Assembly (NCBI RefSeq): GCF_019977195.1
Contig: NZ_AP024643.1
Span: forward strand, 2,170,001 to 2,234,000
Direction of reading: 5' to 3'
DNA length: 64,000 nucleotides
From: Arthrobacter sp. StoSoilA2
Lineage (GTDB): Bacteria > Actinomycetota > Actinomycetes > Actinomycetales > Micrococcaceae
Shown one piece after another: positions 51,540 to 60,389 of the stretch. The position numbers were made by a program, and so were the translations under genes. Positions within the stretch are counted from its first letter, which is position 1; every line of letters starts with the position of its first letter. The notes under the pieces are model-generated. The model was given only the letters and a program-made list of their open reading frames with translations. It was not told where the DNA came from and ran no database searches.

Positions 51540-52694
51540 ATGGCTGTCGTGGCCGCTGCACATGATTCACATGACTCCCGCGGGGCTGACGCTGGCTCCT
51601 CTGCCGTTCGAATGTCCGCGGAGGATCGCATCGCCAACCTTACGGAGGGGCTTCACTCCGCCCTGGAGCAGGCGATTGACTCGCCCGCCCGCTGGCAGGT
51701 TCTACTGGACGCTTCAGCGACGCTATGGCGCTATTCGGGCGGCAACGTGGCTCTCTTGATGCTGCAGATGGCTCAACGGGGAACTGAAGAACCCACGCTT
51801 GTGGCCGGGTATAAGGAGTGGGCGCGCCACGGACGGACGGTACTGAGGGGCGAACACGCGCTGTGGATCATCGCACCGCGGACAGCAGCAATGCAGGAAC
51901 TGACGCTGGCGGACGGTCAGCGAAAGCTTCTGCCGGTGAGCCAGGCTGTACCTACGGATGCGGTCAGCAGCGGCAAAAAGAACGTCATCACCGGTTGGCG
52001 TGGACAGGCAGTCTTTGATGTCACCCAAACGGAGGGAACGCCTCTCCTGGTACCGCGACCCGGTGCTCAGTCTGGGGCGAATCTGGACGATCTGTGGCGA
52101 TCCCTCTGTGAAGTAGCGAAGGAAAACGGCTTCAGGGTTGATGTCTCGGGTGTCCAGTACGGCTATACGAGTGGCTACACCGACTTCGACGCTCGTCGAA
52201 TCCAAATTGGCCTTTGGATGAACACCGAAGAGCAGGTGGCCGTGCTTGCCCACGAACTCGGTCACGTCCTGTTGCACGGACCGGACGACAGTGTTGGTCG
52301 GCTTTACGGCAGCAGCGCAAACCATAGGGGGTTGGCCGAAGTGGAAGCCGAGTCGGTCGCCTACACGGTCCTCAGGGCTCACGGTATCGATCGAGGGCCA
52401 CAATCGGCAACCTACTTAGCTGGGTGGGCAGATGCTGTGATTACCGCAGAACGGGACATGAAGCGGGTGACGCTGGAGGGTCGGGCGGTGACCTCTCGCG
52501 TCGACATCGCCAAGTCTGTCCTTGGACGCGTGACAGCTGCTACCAAGGGAATTCTTGCAGTGTCGGACCCGCCCGGGTTTGGAGGGAAGCTCGCGGCTGT
52601 TGATACGGGCCGAACCGTGACGGCTTCTTCCACGTACGCCGGCGTCCCGGGTCCTGGCCCTTCGATGGGCGGTCCTGAGCTGGCCGGGCCCTGA
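51540..52694 (+). CDS. ArdC-like antirestriction protein (ssDNA-binding plus metallopeptidase)
   Basis: This 384-residue protein has an N-terminal ArdC-type segment (SGGNVALLMLQMAQRG, LVAGYKEWARHGRTVLRGE) and a C-terminal ImmA/IrrE-like peptidase part with HELGHVLLHG and AEVEAESVAYTVLRAHGI. Its metal ligands are therefore intact, unlike the protein at 41448. ArdC proteins protect incoming plasmid DNA from restriction. It sits between transfer genes and SSB. The start is uncertain: I used the ATG at 51540; another at 51612 also lacks a good ribosome binding site. Confidence 0.85.
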   Translation: MAVVAAAHDSHDSRGADAGSSAVRMSAEDRIANLTEGLHSALEQAIDSPARWQVLLDASATLWRYSGGNVALLMLQMAQRGTEEPTLVAGYKEWARHGRTVLRGEHALWIIAPRTAAMQELTLADGQRKLLPVSQAVPTDAVSSGKKNVITGWRGQAVFDVTQTEGTPLLVPRPGAQSGANLDDLWRSLCEVAKENGFRVDVSGVQYGYTSGYTDFDARRIQIGLWMNTEEQVAVLAHELGHVLLHGPDDSVGRLYGSSANHRGLAEVEAESVAYTVLRAHGIDRGPQSATYLAGWADAVITAERDMKRVTLEGRAVTSRVDIAKSVLGRVTAATKGILAVSDPPGFGGKLAAVDTGRTVTASSTYAGVPGPGPSMGGPELAGP

Positions 52695-52738
52695 GCAAAA
52701 GTTGTCCGATGGGAGAAGCCCGTCGACAAGGAAAGGTA

Positions 52739-53248
52739 ATGACTGTGAATAAAAAGATTCCCATCAGCATCGCGGGAAATCTCGTGGCCGACCCTGAGCT
52801 GACTATCGGCGAATCCGGCACACCGCATGCGAAGCTGCGGGTTGCCGTGAACCAACGGATCCAGAACCCAGATGGCACCTGGAGGGATGGCGAACCAGTC
52901 TTTCACAATGTGTCCGCGTTCCGAATGCTTGCGGAGAACGCCACCGCATCACTCAAGAAGGGCGACCCTGTGACCGTGTCGGGAGAGCTTGAATTCCGCG
53001 CCTACGACAAAGACGGTGAGCGGCGCGAGGCTCGGCGAATCATTGCTGACACGATTGGGCCGGATCTCCGGTTCGGGACTGCCACTTACCAGCGGTCTGC
53101 ACGCGCCGTGTCCGAGCCGGAAGCGGCGGTGGAGGCCGCCGGGCCGGAGGCGACAACTGCGACGGGCTGGCCGGTTTACAACGTGACGACGAAGAATCCG
53201 GTGGTGGCGTCCCCTTTAGGCGGGCCGCGGAATGACATGACGATGTGA
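52739..53248 (+). CDS. ssb: Single-stranded DNA-binding protein
   Basis: This 169-residue protein has the SSB OB-fold: ISIAGNLVADPELTIGESG, KLRVAVNQRIQNPDGTW, FHNVSAFRMLAENATASLKK and DPVTVSGELEFRAYDKDGER. The tail is Ala/Glu/Pro rich and lacks the acidic DIPF end of chromosomal SSB. Plasmid SSBs protect transferred single strands. GGAAAGG precedes the ATG. An intrinsic terminator follows directly. Confidence 0.92.
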   Translation: MTVNKKIPISIAGNLVADPELTIGESGTPHAKLRVAVNQRIQNPDGTWRDGEPVFHNVSAFRMLAENATASLKKGDPVTVSGELEFRAYDKDGERREARRIIADTIGPDLRFGTATYQRSARAVSEPEAAVEAAGPEATTATGWPVYNVTTKNPVVASPLGGPRNDMTM

Positions 53249-53270
53249 TCCGCGCTCTCCAGGCTCAAGC

Positions 53271-53301
53271 CAACGCTGCCTGTTCGCAGCGTGGGCTTTT
53301 T
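53271..53301 (+). terminator. Intrinsic terminator after ssb
   Basis: ACGCTGC at 53273-53279 pairs with GCAGCGT at 53286-53292 around a six-base loop, with CC/GG extending the stem after one mismatch, followed by GGGCTTTTT. This is a standard rho-independent terminator and would end the long plus-strand transfer operon. Confidence 0.8.
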
Positions 53302-53555
53302 CCTGCTCCGGTGTATCCATTCGAATACATGTTCTAGTCATTGTTCGATGATCTACGGCCGGGCTATCAAGTACACGGGATCGTATGGGCTCATCGAGTG
53401 GGTGGATGACCTGCGGGTCTATCACGTCCAATGGTTTCCGCAGGTCGGGTTAAGCGGGTAGACGCCGAAACATGGCGAGGGATGCCCCTGTAGGCAACGG
53501 CCTCGAGTTGGATATCTTGAAACGGTGCCGCGGCTCCCAGTGAACGCCTTCTGGC

Positions 53556-54062
53556 CTACAGCTGCGGCGCCCACGCGAGGATCTGGCTACCTCTGATGAG
53601 ATACGTCGCCGGCCATGGAGATCCTGGCCGCACTTGGTCTGGGTCCGGTCTGATGAGGAGAACGGAGCCGGGCCAGATTGGTTCGGGAAGTGCTTCGATC
53701 CAAGCAGGCTGCGTGAAGTCGAACCGATTCCACAGGATGGTGATCCAAGAGCCCGTTGGCTGCAGGGCATCAACGCTGAGGACAGTGATCTCGGTAGTGG
53801 TCCCGCTGCTGCTCTTGACGTTTTCGAGTTGCTCCCATTGAGCATCTGTTGCGTTCTGCCAGACTCGTTGGTTGCGGAAGCGCAGGGCCGAATACAACAA
53901 GGTGACGAGACCCAAAACCGCCACTCCTGCAAAGAACCAGCCGTTGCCGGGACCTGCAGAAGCAAGTGCCACCGCCACGACGGCGAGGACCAACGTCACC
54001 GCGCTCACGACAACAAGAGCGGGTGTTCCAACTCTGGGCTTGACGGTTGGGTTACTTTGCAT
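53556..54062 (-). CDS. Small membrane protein, uncharacterised
   Basis: This 168-residue protein has two close membrane segments (ALVVVSAVTLVLAVVAVALA and FFAGVAVLGLVTLLYSALRF) and then a soluble part with WEQLENVKSSSGTTTEITVL and an ILWNRFDFTQPAWIE stretch. It lies 18 bases after the relaxase stop on the same strand and is probably cotranscribed. It could be an entry-exclusion or accessory protein, but nothing in the sequence shows this. Confidence 0.72.
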   Translation of the reverse strand: MQSNPTVKPRVGTPALVVVSAVTLVLAVVAVALASAGPGNGWFFAGVAVLGLVTLLYSALRFRNQRVWQNATDAQWEQLENVKSSSGTTTEITVLSVDALQPTGSWITILWNRFDFTQPAWIEALPEPIWPGSVLLIRPDPDQVRPGSPWPATYLIRGSQILAWAPQL

Positions 54063-54080
54063 TCGGGCCTCTGGTTCAGT

Positions 54081-57000
54081 TTAAAGCTGCCAACCAGCGT
54101 TGATAAGGCCTGCGGGCTCCGGTGTGTTGACGGGGCCGGTATCAGCGCCTATTGCCTCTAGCCTTGCGACACGAGCCAGACTGCGGTGAAGCTCGTTCCA
54201 CTGTGAAAGCTGCTCCCACTCATACTCCGATGGGGCTGTACCCAGGGGTAGGGGAGAGTTGCCGACATTCCACCGATCCCGGTAAACAGCTACCTCGCGA
54301 ACCAGTATCGCCGCCTCAAGCGGATCTGGGTTGGAGCCTAGCTTCTCAAACAAGGCCGCTGTCCATGAGGGCTCGTCCAGCAGGGCGGTTCGCCCGACGA
54401 ATTCGATCCTGTTGTAGGTTCTCTGGCGCACCTGGTTGAGCGCTGACTTGAGGTCCTGCCTTGGTGTGGTGAGATTCTCGGTGAGCGGATCAATCGCGAC
54501 CTGTGGCATTTCCTTAATGAACCTGCGAAGTCGGGAGTGGACGATTGCCGCCGGATCCTGGGCAGTGCTGTCCGTTTGAATGGCCCCGGTCAAGATGCGG
54601 CGAGCGCCTGCCCGATTGACGCCGATAGCCCGTCTCCACGTGGCAACTGCAGCTCCCCAAGCAGGAGAAGTCAGAAATGCGTTTGATTCTCCGGCGGACA
54701 CGTCTTCAATAGCCCGTGTCAGATCAGCGCCGGCAGCTATCTGGGCCAGGTAGTCATACTCCCGAGATAGTCTCTCGAGACTGTCCGCGTGCGCCATTTC
54801 AAAGGCGCGAACTTCGTGTGCAGTTCGCTCTGCCCCTTCTGCGGCCAAGACTTGTGCGAGGATTCCTCGCCAATCCGTTTGGGTGGCGGGGTCTAGGATT
54901 TCGTCTTCGTCCGGGTCGTTTTCACTGACGTACGCGGTGTTGGAGTCTCGGCCCCGGGTCATGCTCACGTAAAGAAGTTCGCGGGTGAGGCGACCCGGAG
55001 TCACGACCGTGTGGGCGGTATCAGCGGTGATGCCCTGGGAACGGTGGGCGGTGGTGGCATAGCCCAGTTCCATGGACGACTGCAGAAAAGAGCAACCGAG
55101 ATGGACGATTGCACCTGTGACCCTGTTGCGGGCCCTCAGGGACCCTTCACGTGCATTGATATCGAGCACTTCCAACAGTGTGCCGTTTCGAACGAAAGCG
55201 CCTTGGCTATCCTGAAGCCTCCTGTCGTTGCGCCGCGCGATGATGATGTCGCCACTGCCCGCACGTAGACCGTCTCTGAGCGCCAGAGTGTGTTCAGCGT
55301 CAACAACTCCTTGGATCACCCTGTCAGCTTGGGCCCGTTCGTTGAGCATCTGGACAGTCTCATTGTCGGGTGCAATCAACACAGATCTTTGCCCTGCAAG
55401 CACATCGGCATGCCACGAGGAATAAGCTTGATCGACCATGTCGAGGTATCTGCCGTGGCTGATCCGCCCGCGCCGCTCGTACTCGCCCAGTACGGTCGCG
55501 TCACCGTCGCGCAAGCCCAACGACGCCGAACGCTCCCACTCGTTTCGAAACCGCCATATGGAGCTCAAACGGGCAGCTTTCCCTTGCCGATCCAGCCAAC
55601 CAAGAACACCACCGGCATCGATAGAATCCAGCTGCCCAGGATCTCCGACCAACAGAACCTTCGCATCACAGTCCTGAGCCTGCCGAACGATTCCCGCTAG
55701 CTGCTGCGTCGACACCATCGACGCCTCATCAACGATGACCAGCTGATGAGGCTTGAACAACCACTGAATTTGCTCTGCCGCCAGTCGGGCAATCCGTTGT
55801 TCGAGCACAGCAGCAAAGGCGCCCCGCGAACCCACGACCGATCCGATCCGCGACTGCGCTTCGAAGTAGGCAGCGGCCCGATGGCTCGCCCCACTGCCAA
55901 CAGACTCGAAGAGCCACTTCGAAACATTCTCAGCGACCATGCCAAGCCCCGAACCAAGAACCTCTGCGCTCGCAGCCGCAGGTGCCAGACCGACAACGCT
56001 GCCTGCTCCGAATTCCGCTTCCCAAGCAGTCTTGATGGCACCGAGTGTCGTGGTCTTACCTGTCCCGGCCGGCCCCACCAAAGCATCGAGCCGGTGTGCA
56101 CTCAACAGGACTTCGGCCGCGGCCGCTCTCTGATCCTCATGCAGCTCAAGGGCGCCGTTTGTTGTGTATGAAGCGAGTGATTCCATGGCGACGTGCGCAC
56201 TCACCGCCGGCCCGCCGTCGTCGTTCCTTGCCGCAAGAATTTGATCCTCGAAGGCGAGCGTGGCTTCATCGGTGTAGAGCCGTGAACCGTGGAACTCGAA
56301 GACCATACGGTCTGTGTACCGCAGGTCATCACCCGCGCTGGCAGGGAGGCTGTAGCGGTACTCGTTGATCGGCACGGAGTGCTGTTCGGCCGACGTTGCG
56401 ACGGCGTCGATCATGGCGTTGCGGTCTTCAGCGGAGGCGCAGCGAATCTCGGCGCAAACGCGTTCTGCTTCTGCTATCAGGTTCCAGCGATTCCATGTGG
56501 AGCGCTTTGCGGCCACCCGCTGCCTGGTGACAAGCCCGACGGCGACGATCCAGACAGTCGTGAAGTCACGGGTGTGGAACGGATGGTGTTTCGACCGCTG
56601 GATGGTGGAGGCTACGACGGTTTCGGGCTCAAAACCCTTGAGTTTAGATCGGTTGCGCCATCGGGCGGAAAGTTCGTGCAGGGGAGACGGGGCGCCCTCC
56701 TTGGCGTTGCGCGTTGAGAGTGTTGCCTGCTGTCGGAGCTTGACGATGGTTGTAGCACTCGGCGGCGAGCGGTGTTCCGTGCCCCACGCGTGCACCAGAC
56801 GGTCGGTTTCGATATCGATGAGTCGTGATCGATTGGAGAACTCGCGTATGAGGTCATCGTCTACGCCGGTGAGTTGCTGGCTCGGATGGTGTGTGTTGAG
56901 GGCGGGGGAGCGGATGTCGGCTTCGGTGCCGAGGTTTTGGCCGAGGGCGTCGAAGAGCAATCCGTTGTAGTGCTCGCTCGCTGCAACTACTGCCTTGTAC

Positions 57001-57644
57001 AGGCTCCGAGAATCCAGGGTGGCCCAGGCATTGTCGGTGATGCGCTGGACGCGGTTGGCAATGACGACGTGCGTGTGGAGCTGTGGATCGCCCGCTCGGG
57101 ACTCCCAGTGGTCGAAGGCCGCTGCAATGACTCCATGGGTGCCGAGGTGGGCGACACCGTTACGGCCAGCGCGAGTGTTGATGACGAGGTCTTCTAGCCA
57201 GTTCAGTGTTGCTTCGACGGCTTGGTGGTGGGTCTTGAGGATGTCCTCCTGGAGCTGCCGTGGGCTAAGGGCCCAAAGTGCGGAGACGGACTTGGGGACG
57301 CTGAACGTCAGGTCAAAGCCGGCGACGGCGTGCCTGGCCTGGGTTTGTCCCTGGGGCTTCTGGGCAATGGTGGCTTCGCCATATGGGCGGCCAAGGGGTG
57401 TTGTCGTGTCAGGGTGTTCGGCGTTTTGGAAGAGGGCCTCTGCATCTGATTCTGTCACCACGTCACCCTTTGCGCGGTCGATCCCCTCGAGACCGCTGCC
57501 TATCCATCGACCTTGTGGTGTTCCGGTTTTGACGTAGTAGCTGATGGTGTCGCTTGGTGCCGGTGATTGGTCGTCCAGCATCGTGGACTTGAAGAGGTAC
57601 TTGAGACCCGACTGCACGGACAGCCTGGCGATTGACATGGTCAT
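54081..57644 (-). CDS. traA: TraA/MobF-type conjugative relaxase-helicase
   Basis: This 1187-residue protein has an N-terminal TrwC-type relaxase domain with the tyrosine pair in SDTISYYVKTG, AGFDLTFSVPKSVSALWAL, and the metal-binding GDPQLHTHVVIANR motif. A RecD-like helicase follows (LDALVGPAGTGKTTTLGAIK, QLVIVDEASMVSTQQL, LVGDPGQLDSIDAGGVLGW, YATTAHRSQGITAD). It nicks and unwinds the plasmid strand at oriT. The start ATG at 57644 overlaps the upstream small gene; one more ATG lies two codons later. The C-terminal 300 residues are helical. Confidence 0.93.
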   Translation of the reverse strand: MTMSIARLSVQSGLKYLFKSTMLDDQSPAPSDTISYYVKTGTPQGRWIGSGLEGIDRAKGDVVTESDAEALFQNAEHPDTTTPLGRPYGEATIAQKPQGQTQARHAVAGFDLTFSVPKSVSALWALSPRQLQEDILKTHHQAVEATLNWLEDLVINTRAGRNGVAHLGTHGVIAAAFDHWESRAGDPQLHTHVVIANRVQRITDNAWATLDSRSLYKAVVAASEHYNGLLFDALGQNLGTEADIRSPALNTHHPSQQLTGVDDDLIREFSNRSRLIDIETDRLVHAWGTEHRSPPSATTIVKLRQQATLSTRNAKEGAPSPLHELSARWRNRSKLKGFEPETVVASTIQRSKHHPFHTRDFTTVWIVAVGLVTRQRVAAKRSTWNRWNLIAEAERVCAEIRCASAEDRNAMIDAVATSAEQHSVPINEYRYSLPASAGDDLRYTDRMVFEFHGSRLYTDEATLAFEDQILAARNDDGGPAVSAHVAMESLASYTTNGALELHEDQRAAAAEVLLSAHRLDALVGPAGTGKTTTLGAIKTAWEAEFGAGSVVGLAPAAASAEVLGSGLGMVAENVSKWLFESVGSGASHRAAAYFEAQSRIGSVVGSRGAFAAVLEQRIARLAAEQIQWLFKPHQLVIVDEASMVSTQQLAGIVRQAQDCDAKVLLVGDPGQLDSIDAGGVLGWLDRQGKAARLSSIWRFRNEWERSASLGLRDGDATVLGEYERRGRISHGRYLDMVDQAYSSWHADVLAGQRSVLIAPDNETVQMLNERAQADRVIQGVVDAEHTLALRDGLRAGSGDIIIARRNDRRLQDSQGAFVRNGTLLEVLDINAREGSLRARNRVTGAIVHLGCSFLQSSMELGYATTAHRSQGITADTAHTVVTPGRLTRELLYVSMTRGRDSNTAYVSENDPDEDEILDPATQTDWRGILAQVLAAEGAERTAHEVRAFEMAHADSLERLSREYDYLAQIAAGADLTRAIEDVSAGESNAFLTSPAWGAAVATWRRAIGVNRAGARRILTGAIQTDSTAQDPAAIVHSRLRRFIKEMPQVAIDPLTENLTTPRQDLKSALNQVRQRTYNRIEFVGRTALLDEPSWTAALFEKLGSNPDPLEAAILVREVAVYRDRWNVGNSPLPLGTAPSEYEWEQLSQWNELHRSLARVARLEAIGADTGPVNTPEPAGLINAGWQL

Positions 57645-57970
57645 GGCCGGCTGGCTCTTGCTTGCGGCTTGCCGGGCAACCAACCTCGACGGCGGAGGAT
57701 GCTTACGCTGGCGGAGTCGAGGGCGATTCCCTTGGCGCGTGATAGGTGGACCAGCGCAGCAGCCACGTGAGCGAGGTCCTGGACGTTCGTTCGTTGGGCA
57801 CGCTTAAGACGGAGGACTTCATTGTGGAGGAGGCTGTTTCTGGTTTCGAGTTCTGCGTAGGTCGCGTGGAGGCGCTCGAGCTCGGAGGACTGTGACCTCA
57901 GTTCCGTGGTGAGCCGGTCAATCAGAGGCTGACATTCGGCCGCTGTCGCTTCGGAAGCTCTCTTCTTCAC
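57641..57970 (-). CDS. Small coiled-coil protein, candidate relaxase accessory
   Basis: This 109-residue protein has a strong coiled-coil (ERLHATYAELETRNSLLHNE and then LRLKRAQR) and a basic C-terminus (SILRRRGWLPGKPQARASRP). Its stop overlaps the relaxase start, so translation is coupled. The position suggests a relaxosome accessory or mobilisation protein. I recognise no named family. Confidence 0.72.
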   Translation of the reverse strand: MKKRASEATAAECQPLIDRLTTELRSQSSELERLHATYAELETRNSLLHNEVLRLKRAQRTNVQDLAHVAAALVHLSRAKGIALDSASVSILRRRGWLPGKPQARASRP

Positions 57971-58485
57971 AACTGTTCATAAGCACAGTGGCCAGAGCCA
58001 TCATGATTTCTCGTGAGCTCCCACCGCAGTTGGCCTTGGATGCCAGAGGTGTGAAGCGAATGGCAGTGCAGAATTGCGCTGGGATAAGGGGCAGCTTCTT
58101 TGAACTTTGACCATACTGGATGGTGTCAAGGATTTGCGTACGTGACTCGGCGCCCGGGCTGATGATTGCTCATGACCCATGAGAGCATAGGCAGAAAAAT
58201 GGGGTGCGGACGGACGTTTCTGCCTGGTGTTCACGTGGGTGGGTCCCACGATTAGACGCATTATTTGCGGCAGCTGGAGCTTCGGGACGGCGTCAACCGA
58301 CGCCCAGCCGCAATCCCGCAGCTGAAAAATCAGGTTCGGGGTTTGAGTGGGAAGAGTAGAAGTAGATGAAGAACTCGCCTCACCGTGGCATTTCGGGGGC
58401 AGGTACCACAGCCGCTAGGAGGATCGGGGCATGACGAAGGGCCTAGCAGTCGTGCCAACGGCAGTGGCCGGCAGGACGCGGCCTC
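57971..58485. other. Candidate oriT region upstream of the relaxase operon
   Basis: This gap has no gene of note and contains short inverted repeats: CTCATG-acc-CATGAG at 58169-58183, GTGGG-tgggt-CCCAC near 58237-58251, and GGCGTC-aacc-GACGCC at 58289-58304. Repeats next to a MobF relaxase gene fit an origin of transfer, but I do not recognise a nic site. Confidence 0.35.
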
Positions 58486-58493
58486 CTAGTTAA
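58431..58493 (+). CDS. 20-codon ORF with consensus ribosome binding site
   Basis: An ATG at 58431 follows AGGAGG (58417-58422) at eight bases and opens MTKGLAVVPTAVAGRTRPPS, ending inside the convergent pentapeptide gene. It is too short to assess and could be a truncated gene start or chance. Confidence 0.25.
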   Translation: MTKGLAVVPTAVAGRTRPPS

Positions 58494-59391
58494 CTTGGCA
58501 GCGGCTGGCAGGAGGCCTAAACCCATCAGGCCATAACGTCGCGGAGTTGTAACACCATCTTCCAAAATTTCTAATTGATGCGATATGCGCACCGCTGAGA
58601 TCCGCATCTTGAAGGTCTGCGCCGGTAATGTCGGCACCGCCGAGCCAGGCGTTCGTGAGCTTCGCCCCTCTGAGATTGGCTCCGATGAATAAGGCGTCGT
58701 AAAGCCTCGCCTCCGCGAGATCGGCATTCGTCAGGTTCGTGTACGAGAAATTAGCCCCTTCAAGGGAAGTGCTCCTGAGTCGCGCTCCGGTTAGATTAAC
58801 TGTCTTTTGTGTCGCAAAACTGCTCAGATAGGCCCCCGAAAGGCCCCTTATGGATGTCAGGTCAGCCCCGGAGAGATCGATGCCCTCAAACCTTGCACCG
58901 GCTAGATTTGCGCCTGTGAGGTTTGCGTTACTAAAGACAGCGTTAGTTAGGTTTGCGTCTCGAAGATCGGCCTCAGTGAGAACGGCGTTCTCAAGGTTGG
59001 CGCCGTCGAGTCGCGCAGAGGTGAGCCTTGCACTTGCAAGGTCCGCGCCAGACATCTGAAGACCTGACAGATTCTGATCGGCCAAGTCCATTGAGTGAAA
59101 AGGTCTTTCGACCGCCAGCAACGTTGACCGTTCCCTAACGAAGCGCAGATTCTCACGCCTATCGGCCTCATCTGCGGTGGTCACAGCAGCCTTCAATTCG
59201 CGGTCAGAACGGGCGTCGTCAAGCCACGACTGGCCGAGGAGGAGGATAACACCGAGGAGGAACGCAACGAGTATGTCCTGCACCCACCACGGCGGCTCCT
59301 GTTCCCACCACCTCCGCTTTTTATGGGGAATCTCCTTCAATGCCCACCGGGGCCTATTAGGCCGCCGCGCACTTTCTTGGCTGAATCGCAT
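58486..59391 (-). CDS. Membrane-anchored pentapeptide-repeat protein
   Basis: This 301-residue protein has one N-terminal membrane segment (DILVAFLLGVILLLGQSWL) followed by about 30 A(D/N)LxxA-type pentapeptide repeats (ADLASARLTSARLDGANLEN, ADLRDANLTNAVFSNANLTG) from residue 95 to near 280. Such repeats fold into a right-handed beta-helix. The ATG at 59391 has AAGGAGG six bases upstream, which is far better than two earlier in-frame starts. Its role is unknown; some family members bind gyrase, but a membrane anchor is unusual for that. Confidence 0.88.
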   Translation of the reverse strand: MRFSQESARRPNRPRWALKEIPHKKRRWWEQEPPWWVQDILVAFLLGVILLLGQSWLDDARSDRELKAAVTTADEADRRENLRFVRERSTLLAVERPFHSMDLADQNLSGLQMSGADLASARLTSARLDGANLENAVLTEADLRDANLTNAVFSNANLTGANLAGARFEGIDLSGADLTSIRGLSGAYLSSFATQKTVNLTGARLRSTSLEGANFSYTNLTNADLAEARLYDALFIGANLRGAKLTNAWLGGADITGADLQDADLSGAHIASIRNFGRWCYNSATLWPDGFRPPASRCQVN

Positions 59392-59672
59392 TGAATGCCT
59401 CCTTGCCATCGTAGGAGCGCTGAATCTCTCTGGATCGTATCTCTTGATTTTCCTAGTCACGCTAATGCGTCGTCGGTTGGAGTTACACCCCAACCTGACG
59501 TCAGAGGGAATCATGGCAAGCGTCAGGTGAGGATCCAAAAGCCAAATTCATGACGTTCCGCAACTAACGTCTCAGACCCTAAACCGACATCTCAAGCCAT
59601 TGCGAGGAGCTCGGCGTCCGCTAGCTGACCTTATTTAAAGCGCGCTAAGAGGGAAGGGAGCCCTCCCCGGAC

Positions 59673-60014
59673 TCAGGAAAGGTTGTGGATTGCCCCGGCC
59701 CAGCGGGGGCCGGAAACGGCCCGGCGGACCGCCCTGGCGCGTCCGTGGAAGTCGGTCTTTGGCATGCGCGGAGAATCCTCAGTTTTGCTACCCGTATCGC
59801 TCCAGGCTGATGGCACTGCGGCATTTGTCGATGTTGTGCAGCAGTCGGTAATCAGCCCCATGCCGGCGTACTCGCGGACAGCGGCGATGCCGGCAACGGC
59901 GTCGGTCTTGGTGTCGAAGGGCTTGGAGACTGCCATAACGGTCCCGTCGGGTGCTGTGAGCCGGAACCTGAATGCTGACTGCGGGTCCATAAAGAGTTCG
60001 AACATTCCTGCCAT
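59673..60014 (-). CDS. DUF1508 (YegP-like) protein with long tail
   Basis: This 113-residue protein starts MAGMFELFMDPQSAFRFRLT and continues APDGTVMAVSKPFDTKTDAV and AGIAAVREYAGMGLITD, one DUF1508 unit. The usual second half of the repeat is replaced by an Arg/Ala-rich tail (RARAVRRAVSGPRWAGAIHN), so the end may be frameshifted. AAAGGACC precedes the ATG at 60014; the frame is open upstream. Confidence 0.8.
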   Translation of the reverse strand: MAGMFELFMDPQSAFRFRLTAPDGTVMAVSKPFDTKTDAVAGIAAVREYAGMGLITDCCTTSTNAAVPSAWSDTGSKTEDSPRMPKTDFHGRARAVRRAVSGPRWAGAIHNLS

Positions 60015-60389
60015 TGCGGTCCTTTCGGTCTGATGGATCCCTGAGGCTGCATCCTTGCCGCCACCGGACACGAAGCACCGTTGCCTTCGTTTTCCGCGGT
60101 ATCCCGCCATCCAAATTTCCATCAAATTCAGCATGCGTTCGCCGAGTCTTTCGCAGGGACGCATGCCCGCGCAAGGCTTTATTCTGCATACAACCGAAGT
60201 GATCCCCCGCTCTCAAGTTCCGCTCAGAGGTTAATAGCGCACGGACTCGCTGGCTGATGGTCGGCGTTCCGTCAACCGATACTTGGATTCAAGGCACTCG
60301 ACGGCAAGGGGTGGAGGCAGCCCTGTTCCGAAGATCCGCCTGGCCGTGCCTCCGTTTCTCGGCGTCTGCTGCTTTCGCAATGGTCTGGG
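60015..60389. other. Intergenic stretch, no gene seen
   Basis: 375 bases between the DUF1508 and DUF4192 genes, both on the minus strand. No supported gene or hairpin. Confidence 0.45.
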
